Made by a program: the position numbers and the translations under genes. Of a stretch of DNA of 64,000 nucleotides, positions 43,048-52,043 are shown in pieces (within the stretch, counting starts at the first letter, position 1; the number at the start of each line of letters is the position of its first letter). This stretch comes from Thermoproteota archaeon (GTDB lineage Archaea; Korarchaeota; Korarchaeia; Korarchaeales; Korarchaeaceae), in the NCBI GenBank assembly GCA_027491415.1, contig JAOZFH010000028.1, positions 1 through 64,000 of the forward strand, written 5' to 3'. A model generated the notes under the pieces. The model was not told the DNA's origin, did no database searches, and saw only the letters and a list, made by a program, of their open reading frames with translations.

Positions 43048-43842
43048 CTACTCCTCCTCGTCCCCCTCTCCCGCGATGTCCAATCCGAGCTCCCTAGTTA
43101 TCTCTGCCACTATTTCATCTTCGTCCAGCTCCTCCTCTAAGAGTTGGTTGGAGTCGTAGTCCGGCTTTCTAACGTCTCTTGGGAGTTCCACCCGCCTCAG
43201 GGCGATTGCCCTCCTAATTGGGTGCATCTCCACGCTCACCAATGCCCTCGCCACGTTCTCCATCGTGGCCTCCTGGAACACTATCTTGGAACCGTCCCGT
43301 AGGATAAACAGCGTCCTAGCGTGCTTGTGCCCCTTGGGGACACCAAAGAGTACTCGCTCCACGTCCCTATTTCTAACGACGACCGAGAACGGCCTCTTGA
43401 GTTCCCTCAAGAGCTCCCTGGTCGAAGACGTCAGCCTGAGCTTGAGCGCCTGATCCAGGGGGACCCACCTGACCTCCTTCGCGTCGCCACCGGGTTTGAG
43501 AGATCCCCCAACCTGCCTGCACAGGAAGTCCACTACGACGTAGTGGTACTTCACGTTCCTCTCGCCGTCCCTCTCTATGTAGTCGAAGGCGTAGATCGGC
43601 CTGACGGGCTCGACCTCCAGACCGGTCTCCTCCAGCATCTCCCTCACGCAGGCCTCCTTCAGGGTCTCCCCTAGCCTCACGTGCCCGCCCGGTATGGACC
43701 ACAGGCCGGCTCCCGGCTCCCTCTTTCTCCTCACCAGCAGGACCTTCTCTTCCCTGAGCAGAACTCCCCCGACGCCGACTATGGGGGTCGGGGGGTATTC
43801 TCTGAACTCCAACCCGCCCCCTCCCGCACCCCTCTTTCGCAA
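43048..43842 (-). CDS. Nudix hydrolase fused to an unknown C-terminal domain
   Basis: Residues 10-150 are a Nudix domain with the complete box [19 protein letters not shown] after PGGHVRL. Nudix enzymes hydrolyse nucleoside diphosphate derivatives. Residues 150-264 form a separate domain ([20 protein letters not shown], then [18 protein letters not shown] and a very acidic tail) that I cannot assign. The tail ends EGDEEE. The fusion may target the hydrolase to a partner or substrate. Confidence 0.8.
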   Translation of the reverse strand: MRKRGAGGGGLEFREYPPTPIVGVGGVLLREEKVLLVRRKREPGAGLWSIPGGHVRLGETLKEACVREMLEETGLEVEPVRPIYAFDYIERDGERNVKYHYVVVDFLCRQVGGSLKPGGDAKEVRWVPLDQALKLRLTSSTRELLRELKRPFSVVVRNRDVERVLFGVPKGHKHARTLFILRDGSKIVFQEATMENVARALVSVEMHPIRRAIALRRVELPRDVRKPDYDSNQLLEEELDEDEIVAEITRELGLDIAGEGDEEE

Positions 43843-43853
43843 AAATCTGGCGG

Positions 43854-44720
43854 CTACCCACGGCCCGATGGGAACGTCACGCGGGCTAGCAACCTCCTCG
43901 CAGCCCCTATCGCCGTGGCGTAGGTTGCGTTCTCAGGGACTACCGCGCGCCCCCCAAACAGCTCCACGGTGTGGATCACAGTCTTTGCGACCAGCTCCTC
44001 CTCGGCAAGTCTACCGACGAGCACGATGCTGTCCTCCAGCTCGGCGGCCCTGGCCGCGAGGACCGCCACCGTCCCGACGACCTGTCCGACGAGGTTAACG
44101 ATCCCGGCGGCCACGTCAACAGGCCTAGTCCAGTCCCCGACCTTACCGAAGTTGGACGCCGTGGCGTCGGGTGGGAGCATTCCAACCCCCCTGCCGACTA
44201 TGTCGCCTACGGTTAGGTCTACGCGGGTGAGGTCCCCCTCCCTCGCCATCTCCAGCACGCTGTCGACGCTGCTCTTTCCTAGGATGAGCCTCCCAAGTCC
44301 GGCCAGAGTGCCGCCTCCCACGGCGGTTCCGCCGAGGTGCTCGACGCGCATGCACGCTCCCTCTCCCCAGGCGCCCACGACCGCGGTTCCCGTTCCTATG
44401 CTCACTACCGCGGCCCTGTCCCTCCCGGAGAGGTAGCATCCACCCACGCCGATCGCCTCTATCTCATCGATCTTCTCGGCCCTGACCCCGAGCAGCCTGT
44501 TGGGGAGTCTGTTTGCGCCTCCGCCGGTGAGGGCAATGCTGGCCAGCTCGTCCACCCCTACACCTGACTCGAGGATCAGCTTGCCCAGCGCCCCCATTGC
44601 CGATGAGACCGAGTCCGAGGCGGAGACATCGGCGAAGCCCTTGATCTCACTCTCGGTGACCAGGACGGCCTTGGTGGCCGTCCCACCCACGTCGAGGCCC
44701 GCTATGAGCAAGTCGTTCAC
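43854..44720 (-). CDS. Type II pantothenate kinase-like protein (BadF/ASKHA fold)
   Basis: An actin-fold kinase of about 288 residues: phosphate 1 motif [15 protein letters not shown], then [13 protein letters not shown], the glycine run [19 protein letters not shown] and [11 protein letters not shown], and a final [12 protein letters not shown]. The TGTG, GGGTLxGL and ASNFG motifs match type II pantothenate kinases (CoaW). Most archaea make phosphopantothenate from pantoate by another route, so this would give a salvage step. GTG 44720 begins 1 nt after the upstream stop; the longer frame to 44789 overlaps it. Confidence 0.75.
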   Translation of the reverse strand: MNDLLIAGLDVGGTATKAVLVTESEIKGFADVSASDSVSSAMGALGKLILESGVGVDELASIALTGGGANRLPNRLLGVRAEKIDEIEAIGVGGCYLSGRDRAAVVSIGTGTAVVGAWGEGACMRVEHLGGTAVGGGTLAGLGRLILGKSSVDSVLEMAREGDLTRVDLTVGDIVGRGVGMLPPDATASNFGKVGDWTRPVDVAAGIVNLVGQVVGTVAVLAARAAELEDSIVLVGRLAEEELVAKTVIHTVELFGGRAVVPENATYATAIGAARRLLARVTFPSGRG

Positions 44721-44721
44721 C

Positions 44722-45333
44722 TCACCCCGCCGAGGTCCGTGCCAAGTCCTGCGCATCGGCCCTTGCCCTCTTCCCCACCGCCCTCCCAACCGCCCTGATC
44801 AGGGGAGGAACCACCAGGTACAGGAAGGGGGCCTCGGTGACGAAGGTCCAGGCGGCCACGCTCGCCCCCGCCGCTAGGCTGAGGGGAGTCATCTCGGAGT
44901 GGAACGGTAGGAGGAAGAACCGGCTCCAGATGGTGAGGCCCAACCCTATCCAGATGGACCCCACCGCGAGGCCGAGGGTGTTGGCCAGCAAGAGCCTCTT
45001 CACGCTCGACTCTCTGTCGGTGAGCGCGCCTATGATGTAGAAGCCGAGGAAGTTGGCTGGCACTCCGACCGTCAGGCTGAGGAGCGCCATCCCGTGGGAT
45101 GCCATGTCCGACAGGAAGATGCCTATGGCTGCCGAGGCCCCGCCCACCCAGGGCCCGAACAGGGTCGCGAGGGTCGAAGGTATCACCACGGCGGGCCAGA
45201 ACCTGACCCCCATGAAGTTGAGCCCGAGGACGCCGAGCCACGTGAGGTAACCCACCCCAGCGTATAGGGCGGCGCCTATCCCGGTTACGACGGCCTCGAA
45301 GGTGCCGAACCTCCCCCTTCCCACGCCCCCCAC
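44722..45333 (-). CDS. ECF transporter S-component-like membrane protein
   Basis: A 203-residue protein with six hydrophobic helices and the S-component features: an amphipathic start, a long first helix (AVVTGIGAALYAGVGYLTWL), FGPWVGGASAAIGIFLSD and a GFYIIGAL segment. S-components bind vitamins and use a shared ATPase module encoded elsewhere. The neighbour directly downstream is a pantothenate kinase, so pantothenate or a related precursor is the best guess. A TATA-like AAATTTTAACC region (45357-45367, minus strand) lies 25 nt upstream. Confidence 0.75.
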   Translation of the reverse strand: MGGVGRGRFGTFEAVVTGIGAALYAGVGYLTWLGVLGLNFMGVRFWPAVVIPSTLATLFGPWVGGASAAIGIFLSDMASHGMALLSLTVGVPANFLGFYIIGALTDRESSVKRLLLANTLGLAVGSIWIGLGLTIWSRFFLLPFHSEMTPLSLAAGASVAAWTFVTEAPFLYLVVPPLIRAVGRAVGKRARADAQDLARTSAG

Positions 45334-45419
45334 CTTCCGCGCCAGGAAGCGTCAGAAATTTTAACCTATTTAATGACGAGTATTTCTTCTATAGAGGTAT
45401 ATAGATTCGGGGTGGGATC

Positions 45420-46367
45420 GTGCCTGTCAGGAGGCTCCAGGAGGTGGGGGGAGGGTCCCTCTCAATCACGCTGCCGAAGGGTTGGGCGAAGAGACAGGGG
45501 CTCGGCAAGGGGAGCCTCGTAGTCATCGAGGAGTCCCCAACGGGGGCCCTAACGGTCGTGCCGGCTGAGCCGAGGGAGGCCGTGACGACGATTTCCCACT
45601 CCCCCGGAGACGTTCGAGGGACCGTTAGGAAGCTGTTCGCCGCATATCTGGACGGGTACGACGTCATAGACGTGGTCTCAGAGGGGTTCATACCCTCTGA
45701 AGACAGGTCGGTCATCAAGAGGGCGGCCTCGGCGCTCCCCGGCCTAGAGGTCCTAGGAGAGGAGGCGTCCAAGATATCCCTCAGGTGCGTCCTGGACCCG
45801 AGCCTCCTCAACCCGAGGGAGCTGATGACCAGGCTGGGGGACTTGGTTGCCGGGATGCTCAGGGACCTCTCCCGAGCGATGGAGTCTGGAGGCGCAGATC
45901 TGGCAGAACTCGTGGCCGAGAGGGACGACGAGGTGGACAGGCTCTACTTCCTGCTTGTCAGACTCGTTAGGAAGTCGGCCATGGATCCCTCGCTGGCCTC
46001 GAAGTCGGGCTTATCTCCGGCGGAGCTGATAGACTACAGGGTCGCCGCCCTCCTCCTCGAGTCGGCCGCCGACAGCCTGGTCCTGCTCGCGAGGTCCTAT
46101 CGAGTCTTCGGCGCGCCTGAGCCCGAGCTGGCGAGGGTCTCCGGATCGGCGGCCGACCTGGTGAGGAGATGCCTCCAGGCCCTCCTCGAGAGGGACGTCT
46201 CCTCCGCTGTGGAGGCGCAGTCCTCTGCCCGGTCGTTGGAGAGAGAACTCGCCGGATATGAGGGCCCAGCCGCGAGGTCGGCCGACTACCTCGGAGACGT
46301 ACTAGACCGGCTGATCGACGTGTGCGACCTCGTCTCCCCGGGCGCCGGGCACCAGACCCTGACGTGA
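45420..46367 (+). CDS. AbrB-PhoU phosphate uptake regulator
   Basis: A 315-residue archaeal PhoU. The N-terminus is a SpoVT/AbrB DNA-binding domain (RRLQEVGGGSLSITLPKGWA), followed by two PhoU helical bundles (residues 90-315) with E/D-x-x-x-D pairs such as ERDDEVDRLYFLLVR. In archaea this fusion regulates phosphate transporter genes by binding DNA directly. No pst genes are adjacent. GTG start at 45420; GTATATAG lies at 45398-45405. Confidence 0.85.
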   Translation: MPVRRLQEVGGGSLSITLPKGWAKRQGLGKGSLVVIEESPTGALTVVPAEPREAVTTISHSPGDVRGTVRKLFAAYLDGYDVIDVVSEGFIPSEDRSVIKRAASALPGLEVLGEEASKISLRCVLDPSLLNPRELMTRLGDLVAGMLRDLSRAMESGGADLAELVAERDDEVDRLYFLLVRLVRKSAMDPSLASKSGLSPAELIDYRVAALLLESAADSLVLLARSYRVFGAPEPELARVSGSAADLVRRCLQALLERDVSSAVEAQSSARSLERELAGYEGPAARSADYLGDVLDRLIDVCDLVSPGAGHQTLT

Positions 46368-46399
46368 ACCGTTCCCATGGGTCCGCGGCCGGCGAGCGC

Positions 46400-47215
46400 T
46401 CACCGACCCTCCACCAGCTTCCCGTAGAACTCCGGCCTCCTGTCCTGGAACAGGTCGTTCCTCTCGGTTATCCTCTTGTTGTCGGCCTCGCTGGGGTCCA
46501 CGGTCACGACCGCGACGTGCTCCCTATCCCTCGGCCCCCTGACCAAGACCTCCATCTTTGGCGAGGTCACCTGGCTCTGACCGGTGAATCCGATGCGCTT
46601 CCCGCTGGGCCTCAGGTCCTCGCCCACGCGGTTGGCGGTGACGGTGAACACCCTGTTCTCTATGGACCTGGCGAGCATGGCGGTCTGGGCGTAGGGGAGG
46701 ACCAGGTTCGCAGGGTGCGCTATGATCTGCGCCCCGCTGAGCGCCAGGACGCGGGTGGACTCGGGGAAGAACCAGTCGAAGCAGATCATGACACCAACCC
46801 TGGCGCCGGCCACCTCGAAGACCCGGAACCCCAGGTTCCCGGGGTCGAACCAGACCTTCTCCTCGTTGAATAGGTGGACCTTCCTGTAGACCCCCCTGAC
46901 GTCGCCCGTCTCGTCCACGACCACAGCAGAGTTGTACGGGACGCCCGAGTCGAGTTCTGCGAACCCGGCTATCAGGGCAGTGGAGGTCTCGGCGGCGAAC
47001 CTCGCCAGGGCCTTCACGGTGGGCCCTTCGACCGGCTCGGAAAGCTTCAGGGCCTCCTCCCTCGACTCGAACAGGTAGCCGGTGTTGAAGAGTTCCGGGA
47101 GGACTAGCAGGTCGGCCTCGACCTTCGAGGCCAGATCGAGGGCTCTCTTAACGTTCTCCTCCACCTCGCCGAACTTGGGCCGGGTCTGAACGTATCCGAT
47201 GACCAGCTCGCCCAT
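46400..47215 (-). CDS. Nitrilase-superfamily C-N hydrolase
   Basis: A 271-residue amidase-fold enzyme with the catalytic triad Glu (LLVLPELFNTGY), Lys (YRKVHLFNEE) and Cys (GVMICFDWFFPE). The overall pattern fits omega-amidase, N-carbamoyl-putrescine or aliphatic amide hydrolases rather than true nitrilases. Substrate cannot be decided. ATG at 47215. Confidence 0.88.
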   Translation of the reverse strand: MGELVIGYVQTRPKFGEVEENVKRALDLASKVEADLLVLPELFNTGYLFESREEALKLSEPVEGPTVKALARFAAETSTALIAGFAELDSGVPYNSAVVVDETGDVRGVYRKVHLFNEEKVWFDPGNLGFRVFEVAGARVGVMICFDWFFPESTRVLALSGAQIIAHPANLVLPYAQTAMLARSIENRVFTVTANRVGEDLRPSGKRIGFTGQSQVTSPKMEVLVRGPRDREHVAVVTVDPSEADNKRITERNDLFQDRRPEFYGKLVEGR

Positions 47216-47494
47216 GAATCCACACCGCTGCGCCCCTCACCCTAGAGACCATAAACCCCACCGCTGGCGGAGCCGAGGCTCCGCCGACGCGACCCCTGCG
47301 AGGATAGTCGGCCGATCCCTCCCCCAGTGGAGGAGCTTCGACGAGAACTAGCACGGGACGGGATGGGCATGGGGGTGAACGTCGCTGGCGCCTGCGTCGG
47401 GCCGCCTCCGCCTCGACGAAGTTTCCACCCGCGGGCGTCTTTCTTACCAAGTTCGCGGTCATAAGTAAATACCAGATCCGCCGCGCGCCGTCCG
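47216..47494. other. Intergenic region with 20-base palindrome
   Basis: GGCGGAGCC (47266-47274) and GGCTCCGCC (47277-47285) form a perfect inverted repeat with a GA centre. An AGTAAATACC TATA-like box (47463-47472) follows and leads to the GTG start at 47495. No gene is seen here. The palindrome may be an operator or a terminator stem. Confidence 0.45.
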
Positions 47495-48730
47495 GTGAGG
47501 CCCGGCCTCGGAAGGGCGCTGTCAAGCGTGGGAAAGTTTGGAAGAAACGCCAAGCTCCTGCTCACGGCCACCGCAGTTTCTGGTCTCACTCAGGGGGCCT
47601 ACTTCTCGGTTTGGCAGCTCTACCTCAAGTCCGCGGGCTACGGGGGCACTTGGATAGGCACCTACGCCCTGATCGGCACCGTCGTGGCCACCCTCCTGAA
47701 GCTCCCCGCTGGCCTCCTGGCGGACAGGTTCAGGAGGAAGTGGATCGCGGCCGTCAGCTTCGCGGCTGCGGCCCTGTCGGGCGCCGTGGTGGCGCTCTCG
47801 GTGTCCGAGGGGGCGCTAATACTCTCGGCGGCCGTCGGCGGGGTGGGGTGGTGGCTGGGGGGACCGGCCTGGAGCGCCCTGTTTGCAGAGAGTGTCGAAG
47901 ACGCGGGAATGGACCTCGGGTTCAGCGTCTCGGCCTTCGTCAGCAGCGCGGCCACCTCCGTCGGAAACCTGATGGGTTGGATTCCCGAGCTCCTCGTGCG
48001 ATCCCTGGGACTGGGGTACTTCGAGGCCTACAGGTGGTTCATGTGGCTCGTGGTGGCCATAGAGGCCTCCTCTATCCTCCCGATCATCCTAGTCTCGGAG
48101 AGGTTCCGCCCACGGGCGCGGGGTTCAGGGGGCCTGATGAAGTTGGGGATGTCCTCAAAGAGGCTGATCTCGGCGGTGGTGGTCACCTATTCCCTAATAG
48201 GCTTTGGAGCGGGTCTCTCGATCCCCCTCTTGGGGTACTACTTCAGCGTGAAGTTCGGAATCGAGTCCGGCCCGATAGGGACGCTGTTCGCCGTGACAAA
48301 CGTGGCCGCAGCTCCCGCCTTTCTCTTGGCCGCTGAGGTGTCGGCCAGGCTGGGCACCGTGAGGGGCGCCGCGGCGCTTCAGGCCGCTTCGATCCCCCTC
48401 TTGGCCCTGATACCCCTCGCACCGAGCTTCGCCGCGGCTTCCGCCCTCTACATCCCGAGGTCGGTCCTCATGAACATGGCCAACCCCCTGATCAGCGCCT
48501 TGGTGATGGAGCTGACCCCAGAGGCGGAGAGGGGGACTGTGGCCTCGATCTCTCAGCTCTCTTGGAACCTGCCCAACTCCGTGGCCCAGCAGATCGGCGG
48601 GTTTGTCATGGACACCCTCTCCTTGGATGCGCCGCTGTACGCTACCTCCGGCATCTACGCAATCTACGTTACCGCGTTTTACCTGATGTTCGGCGGCCTC
48701 GAGCGCGAGCGCGGGATCGGCGGCGAGTGA
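47495..48730 (+). CDS. MFS transporter
   Basis: A 411-residue protein of 12 hydrophobic segments. The loop after helix 2 has LLADRFRRKW, the major-facilitator signature (G-x-L-x-D-R-x-x-R-R). The second half keeps the fold but lacks the signature. The GTG at 47495 fits the TATA box; an internal GTG (47528) is possible. Substrate unknown. Confidence 0.85.
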   Translation: MRPGLGRALSSVGKFGRNAKLLLTATAVSGLTQGAYFSVWQLYLKSAGYGGTWIGTYALIGTVVATLLKLPAGLLADRFRRKWIAAVSFAAAALSGAVVALSVSEGALILSAAVGGVGWWLGGPAWSALFAESVEDAGMDLGFSVSAFVSSAATSVGNLMGWIPELLVRSLGLGYFEAYRWFMWLVVAIEASSILPIILVSERFRPRARGSGGLMKLGMSSKRLISAVVVTYSLIGFGAGLSIPLLGYYFSVKFGIESGPIGTLFAVTNVAAAPAFLLAAEVSARLGTVRGAAALQAASIPLLALIPLAPSFAAASALYIPRSVLMNMANPLISALVMELTPEAERGTVASISQLSWNLPNSVAQQIGGFVMDTLSLDAPLYATSGIYAIYVTAFYLMFGGLERERGIGGE

Positions 48731-48736
48731 CTGGGG

Positions 48737-48835
48737 GTCGGCAGCTGTACCCTCAGTTTCCTCCCCAGATCGCCCGAGCGCGCGTTGTGGGGGAACCGCG
48801 TCTCCACCCAGATCTCTAGGGTTTGAACTGCCGAC
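48737..48835 (+). other. Possible structured RNA or dyad region
   Basis: GTCGGCAG (48737-48744) and CTGCCGAC (48828-48835) are inverted repeats 99 bases apart, enclosing TTCCTCCCCA (48758-48767) and TGGGGGAA (48787-48794), which also pair approximately. The nested arrangement just after the MFS stop could be a small RNA or a terminator-like element. It is not a tRNA by arm lengths. Confidence 0.25.
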
Positions 48836-49009
48836 TATTTGAGGAATTTGAAGCGCGACTGGAGCTTTGATAGCGCACCTCGAGGAGGCCGTTGGGGGGT
48901 CAGCAGGCCAACAGACCTCATCTCCATCTCCATGGGATCAGCGGAGTAACCCTTCTTCACACCCCCTGCTGCTTGACGCCGGGTCCTAAAAGAGGAGCCC
49001 CCTTCCGGA

Positions 49010-49438
49010 CTACTGCCTGAGGCGTTCGTCTAAGAAGATCACATCCACGTCGAACGGCTCTATCTTCATCTCCTTCTCGAGTTCTCTCTCCCGCTTGGCG
49101 AACACGGCCGCCCGCCCCTTGAACGAGTTCGGCCAGAGCTATGACGTAACAGTCAGCTGGGGAGATGGACCTCTCTCACCTGATGTCCTCCGCCCTCTCG
49201 TCCAGCGAGCCGTCTTCGACCACCTCCACAACCCCGCCCTCTCTGAGGGACTTCACCAGGTCACCGGTGACGGCCCTCCCGCGGATCCTGCACACCACAT
49301 AGAAGGTCTCTGACAGGACTACCCTGGGGACGTAGACCTCCCCGCGGGAGGACAGAACGCCTCCTCCACCAGGTCAGCCAGGTCCTCCCCCAGTAGGTAC
49401 GCCAGGAGCACGCTGTCAACTGAGAGTCTCTTGGGCAG
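49010..49438 (-). pseudogene. PIN-domain VapC toxin, broken
   Basis: Pieces of a PIN protein lie in different frames: SVDSVLLAYLLGEDLADLVEEA (first acidic Asp), EVYVPRVVLSETFYVVCRIR (conserved Glu), SISPADCYVIALAE (central Asp) and EPFDVDVIFLDERL at the end. At least two frameshifts and an in-frame stop after AEDIR separate them. It is a decayed relative of the PIN toxins at 8116 and 56806. Confidence 0.65.
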
Positions 49439-49682
49439 ATCTCCGCAGGCGCTCAAGTCTCTCCCCCTCGTGATCCCTCAGCTCCGATATCAGGGTCTCC
49501 ACAGCCTCCTCCCTCCCTCTCAGGATCCCCTTCATGGACCTCAGCCTCCCTCTCGCCATCTTAACGCGCCTCCTCTCCTCGAGCAAGGTTATCATGGCTT
49601 CGTCAAAGCTGACCCTCCTGCCGGGCCTTACCTGTAGCTCGGATGCAAACTTCGGAAGCTCCCTCTTGGTCTTATCGCTGAC
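49416..49682 (-). pseudogene. VapB-type antitoxin, start lost
   Basis: The frame VSDKTKRELPKFASELQVRP, then RRVSFDEAMITLLEERRR, and a charged helical tail reads through to a TGA at 49416-49418, overlapping the vapC remnant as in intact pairs. The codon before VSDKTK is the MFS stop codon TAA at 49683, and no start codon precedes it in frame. The gene was probably truncated when the neighbouring transporter gene was joined to it. Confidence 0.6.
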
Positions 49683-50951
49683 TTAATGGTGGTAGGCACC
49701 TATAGAATCTACTGAAACTACAGCTTTTATAGAACAGCTTTTATAGATTAGATTGAGTTGGATTCGCGTCTGCTGGATTCGCTGGGGGCGGGCCACCTCA
49801 AGAATGGGTGCGGCCGCCGCGATGAGCGCGGCGGCGATCCACATGGCCGCGTTCATCCCCCAGAACCCCGTTATGACGCCCCCTAACCCGTTTCCGAGCG
49901 CCTCGGATATGGACCCCATCGCCGATGTCACGGAGCTGGCCGCCGCCTTCTCATCCGGGGCGAGAGAGATCGCCAGCGCGTTCCTGGCCGAGTAGTGGAG
50001 GGCGAAGAGCGGGATCACCATTAGGGCGGCCAGGACCTTGAAGTCGCTGACCAGGGATCCGACGACGAAGTAGAGCGCGTATAGGAGGCATGAGGCCGTG
50101 AAGGCCCTAATGCCGCCGATCCTGTCCACGATCCTCCCGTAGATGGGGCCCATGATCGCGCCTGTTAGGCCGGCCGCAGACACCAGAAGCCCCATGACCG
50201 CATCCGACCTGCTGGAGGCCTCGAACACCTTGAGGGAGAAGGCGACGTAGAACGTTGAGATGGCGGAACTCGCGAGCAGGAGAGAGGGCACGATCCTCCC
50301 CGTGTCCCCGGGCCACCTGAGGCCCAGCGCAGACCTGACGGCCCGGAGGAAATCCGGCCTCTCAAGCCTGCCTTCCTCGCGCACGGTAGCCAGGGCCGCG
50401 ACGGCCAGGCTTGACAGGGCAGAGGCCATCAGGAGGGTTCTCCTGAGGCCCAGCCACTCGGTCAGGAGGCCCCCGATCAGAACTCCGACCGTGAAGCCCA
50501 CCTCCATGGCCATGAAGTAGTCGCCGGCGGCCGCGCCTCCCGGGCTCCTGTCGGCTAGGAACGCTATGATCACGGGCTCCTCCGAGAGGAAGAAGTACCA
50601 GGCCACCACTATCGGCAGCCAGGAGGACGGTCCGGTCAGCGCGATCGCTAGGGGGAAGAGGGGGTTCAGCGCCGCGGCCGCGAGCATCAGCGGCTTCCTG
50701 GCCCCCATCTGATCGCTCAGCGACCCATATATCCTCGTCCCGAGGAAGTAGGCGAGGGCGGGGACCCCCCTGATGAGCGCGTACTCCAGGACCGAGCCCC
50801 TCTCGTAGGTCTCAAACGCCACGTAGAGGAAGGTCATGCTCCAGCTCAGGTCCCTGAGGAAGGCCGCGATGAGCACCTTCCACCTGTCGGCCAAGAGACC
50901 GCCCTCGACGCCCCGAGCGAGCCGATCATAAAAAGGAGAGAGGGCCCCCAC
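49683..50951 (-). CDS. MFS transporter, drug-exporter type
   Basis: A 422-residue 12-helix permease. The helix 2-3 loop has GSLSDQMGARKP, a variant of the MFS motif. The last 25 residues (IQLNLIYKSCSIKAVVSVDS and on) look unrelated to the transporter: they run over two tandem TATA-like repeats (ATAAAAGCTGTT) and end directly at the antitoxin remnant. The original C-terminus was probably a little shorter. Divergent from the methyltransferase gene by 14 nt. Confidence 0.85.
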   Translation of the reverse strand: MGALSPFYDRLARGVEGGLLADRWKVLIAAFLRDLSWSMTFLYVAFETYERGSVLEYALIRGVPALAYFLGTRIYGSLSDQMGARKPLMLAAAALNPLFPLAIALTGPSSWLPIVVAWYFFLSEEPVIIAFLADRSPGGAAAGDYFMAMEVGFTVGVLIGGLLTEWLGLRRTLLMASALSSLAVAALATVREEGRLERPDFLRAVRSALGLRWPGDTGRIVPSLLLASSAISTFYVAFSLKVFEASSRSDAVMGLLVSAAGLTGAIMGPIYGRIVDRIGGIRAFTASCLLYALYFVVGSLVSDFKVLAALMVIPLFALHYSARNALAISLAPDEKAAASSVTSAMGSISEALGNGLGGVITGFWGMNAAMWIAAALIAAAAPILEVARPQRIQQTRIQLNLIYKSCSIKAVVSVDSIGAYHH

Positions 50952-50965
50952 CCCCCGGGAGTCCC

Positions 50966-51718
50966 GTGCGCGGTCACAGCGAGGTGTACAGTCACCCCCT
51001 CTACTACGACGTCGCCTTTGGCTGGGATCCGACGCTAGAGGTCGAGTTTTATCTGGAGGTCTTTGAGAGACACGCGGGGGGCGTTAGGACGGTGCTGGAG
51101 CTTGGGTGCGGCACCGGACGCCTCTTGACTGAAGTCGCTAGGGGGGGTCCCTACTCCGTGGGCCTCGACATCAACCCTGAGATGGCGAGATTCGCCGCGG
51201 GGAGGATCCGCCAGTCGGGGGCGCCGGCTGACGTGGTGAGGGCTGATATGACCGAGTTCAGCCTCACCGGAATCGATGCCGCCTTCTCGGCCGTCAACAC
51301 GATCTCCGCTCTGCTCACCGACGAAGCGCTGATGTCCCACTATCTCTCCGTCTCGAGAGCCCTGAGGAGGGGAGGGGTGTACGTGGTTGACGCGTCGCTG
51401 AATCCCTCGCCCGGGGACCGGGAGGAGTGGGAGGAGGAGAGGGACGGACTGTCGGTGAGGGCCGTGTGGGAGGTCTTAGACGTCGTCACCGAGAGGCAGG
51501 TGCTGGACAGGCTGAAGCTCGTCGTGAACGAGCGTGAGAGGGTGTTCGAGCTCGTGGACGAGTCGCCGTCCCGCAGGCTATCCTTGGGAGACCTGTCAGA
51601 GTTGCCAAGGAGGTTCGGACTAGAGCCGGTTGCGTGGTACCTGTCTTTTGATCCCGAGGCTGAGGTGGGCGCTCCACCGGCGAGGGGGAGGGTGATCGCC
51701 GTTCTCAAGAAGGTGTAG
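50966..51718 (+). CDS. SAM-dependent methyltransferase, intact copy
   Basis: A 250-residue class I methyltransferase. The SAM motif is VLELGCGTGRLLTEVARGGP (motif I, near residue 35), with the acidic residue in VGLDINPEMARFA. The EVYSHPLYYDVAFGWDP N-terminus and the DESPSRRLSLGDLSELPRRF tail define a lineage-specific subfamily. A second, frameshifted copy lies at 55681-56456. Substrate unknown. Confidence 0.85.
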   Translation: MRGHSEVYSHPLYYDVAFGWDPTLEVEFYLEVFERHAGGVRTVLELGCGTGRLLTEVARGGPYSVGLDINPEMARFAAGRIRQSGAPADVVRADMTEFSLTGIDAAFSAVNTISALLTDEALMSHYLSVSRALRRGGVYVVDASLNPSPGDREEWEEERDGLSVRAVWEVLDVVTERQVLDRLKLVVNERERVFELVDESPSRRLSLGDLSELPRRFGLEPVAWYLSFDPEAEVGAPPARGRVIAVLKKV

Positions 51719-52043
51719 GTGGTTCCCTTAGGCGGACGTCATAGTTCGAGTTGGGCCCACCCCAAGGTAAAGTCTCCCTCCGCGGCGTCGGAGTTCAATC
51801 GCCAGGCGGGCTGGATTCTGAAGGCCCCAGGAGGGCTTCGACGAGTTCCAGGGGTCAGAACACTCGCGCGTCTTGGCTACTGGGCATAAAAAGAGAGTGA
51901 ACCTGGATTGGGTGCGTAAGAACAAAATAATCGGAACGGGGCCGGAGCATCTTGGGCTATTTGAAATTTAATCAGACTATATAAAGACTAGAAAATTCTC
52001 GAAAAAAGCCTTATATACTACAAACTCTGCCTAAGACTCCGAG
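51719..52043. other. Intergenic region carrying the cluster promoters
   Basis: The first 200 bases are GC-rich with no gene recognised. The last 90 bases are AT-rich and hold two TATA-like boxes, CTATATAAAG (51977-51986) and TTATATAC (52011-52018). The second lies 25 nt before the ATG at 52044, so a leaderless transcript is likely; GAAAAAAGCC just before it could be a BRE. Confidence 0.5.

Noticed and set aside
48737-48835. Possible tRNA because of acceptor-like ends and a GGGTTTGAA string
   Set aside because: Arm lengths and the T-loop context do not fit any tRNA; only a generic structured element is supported.
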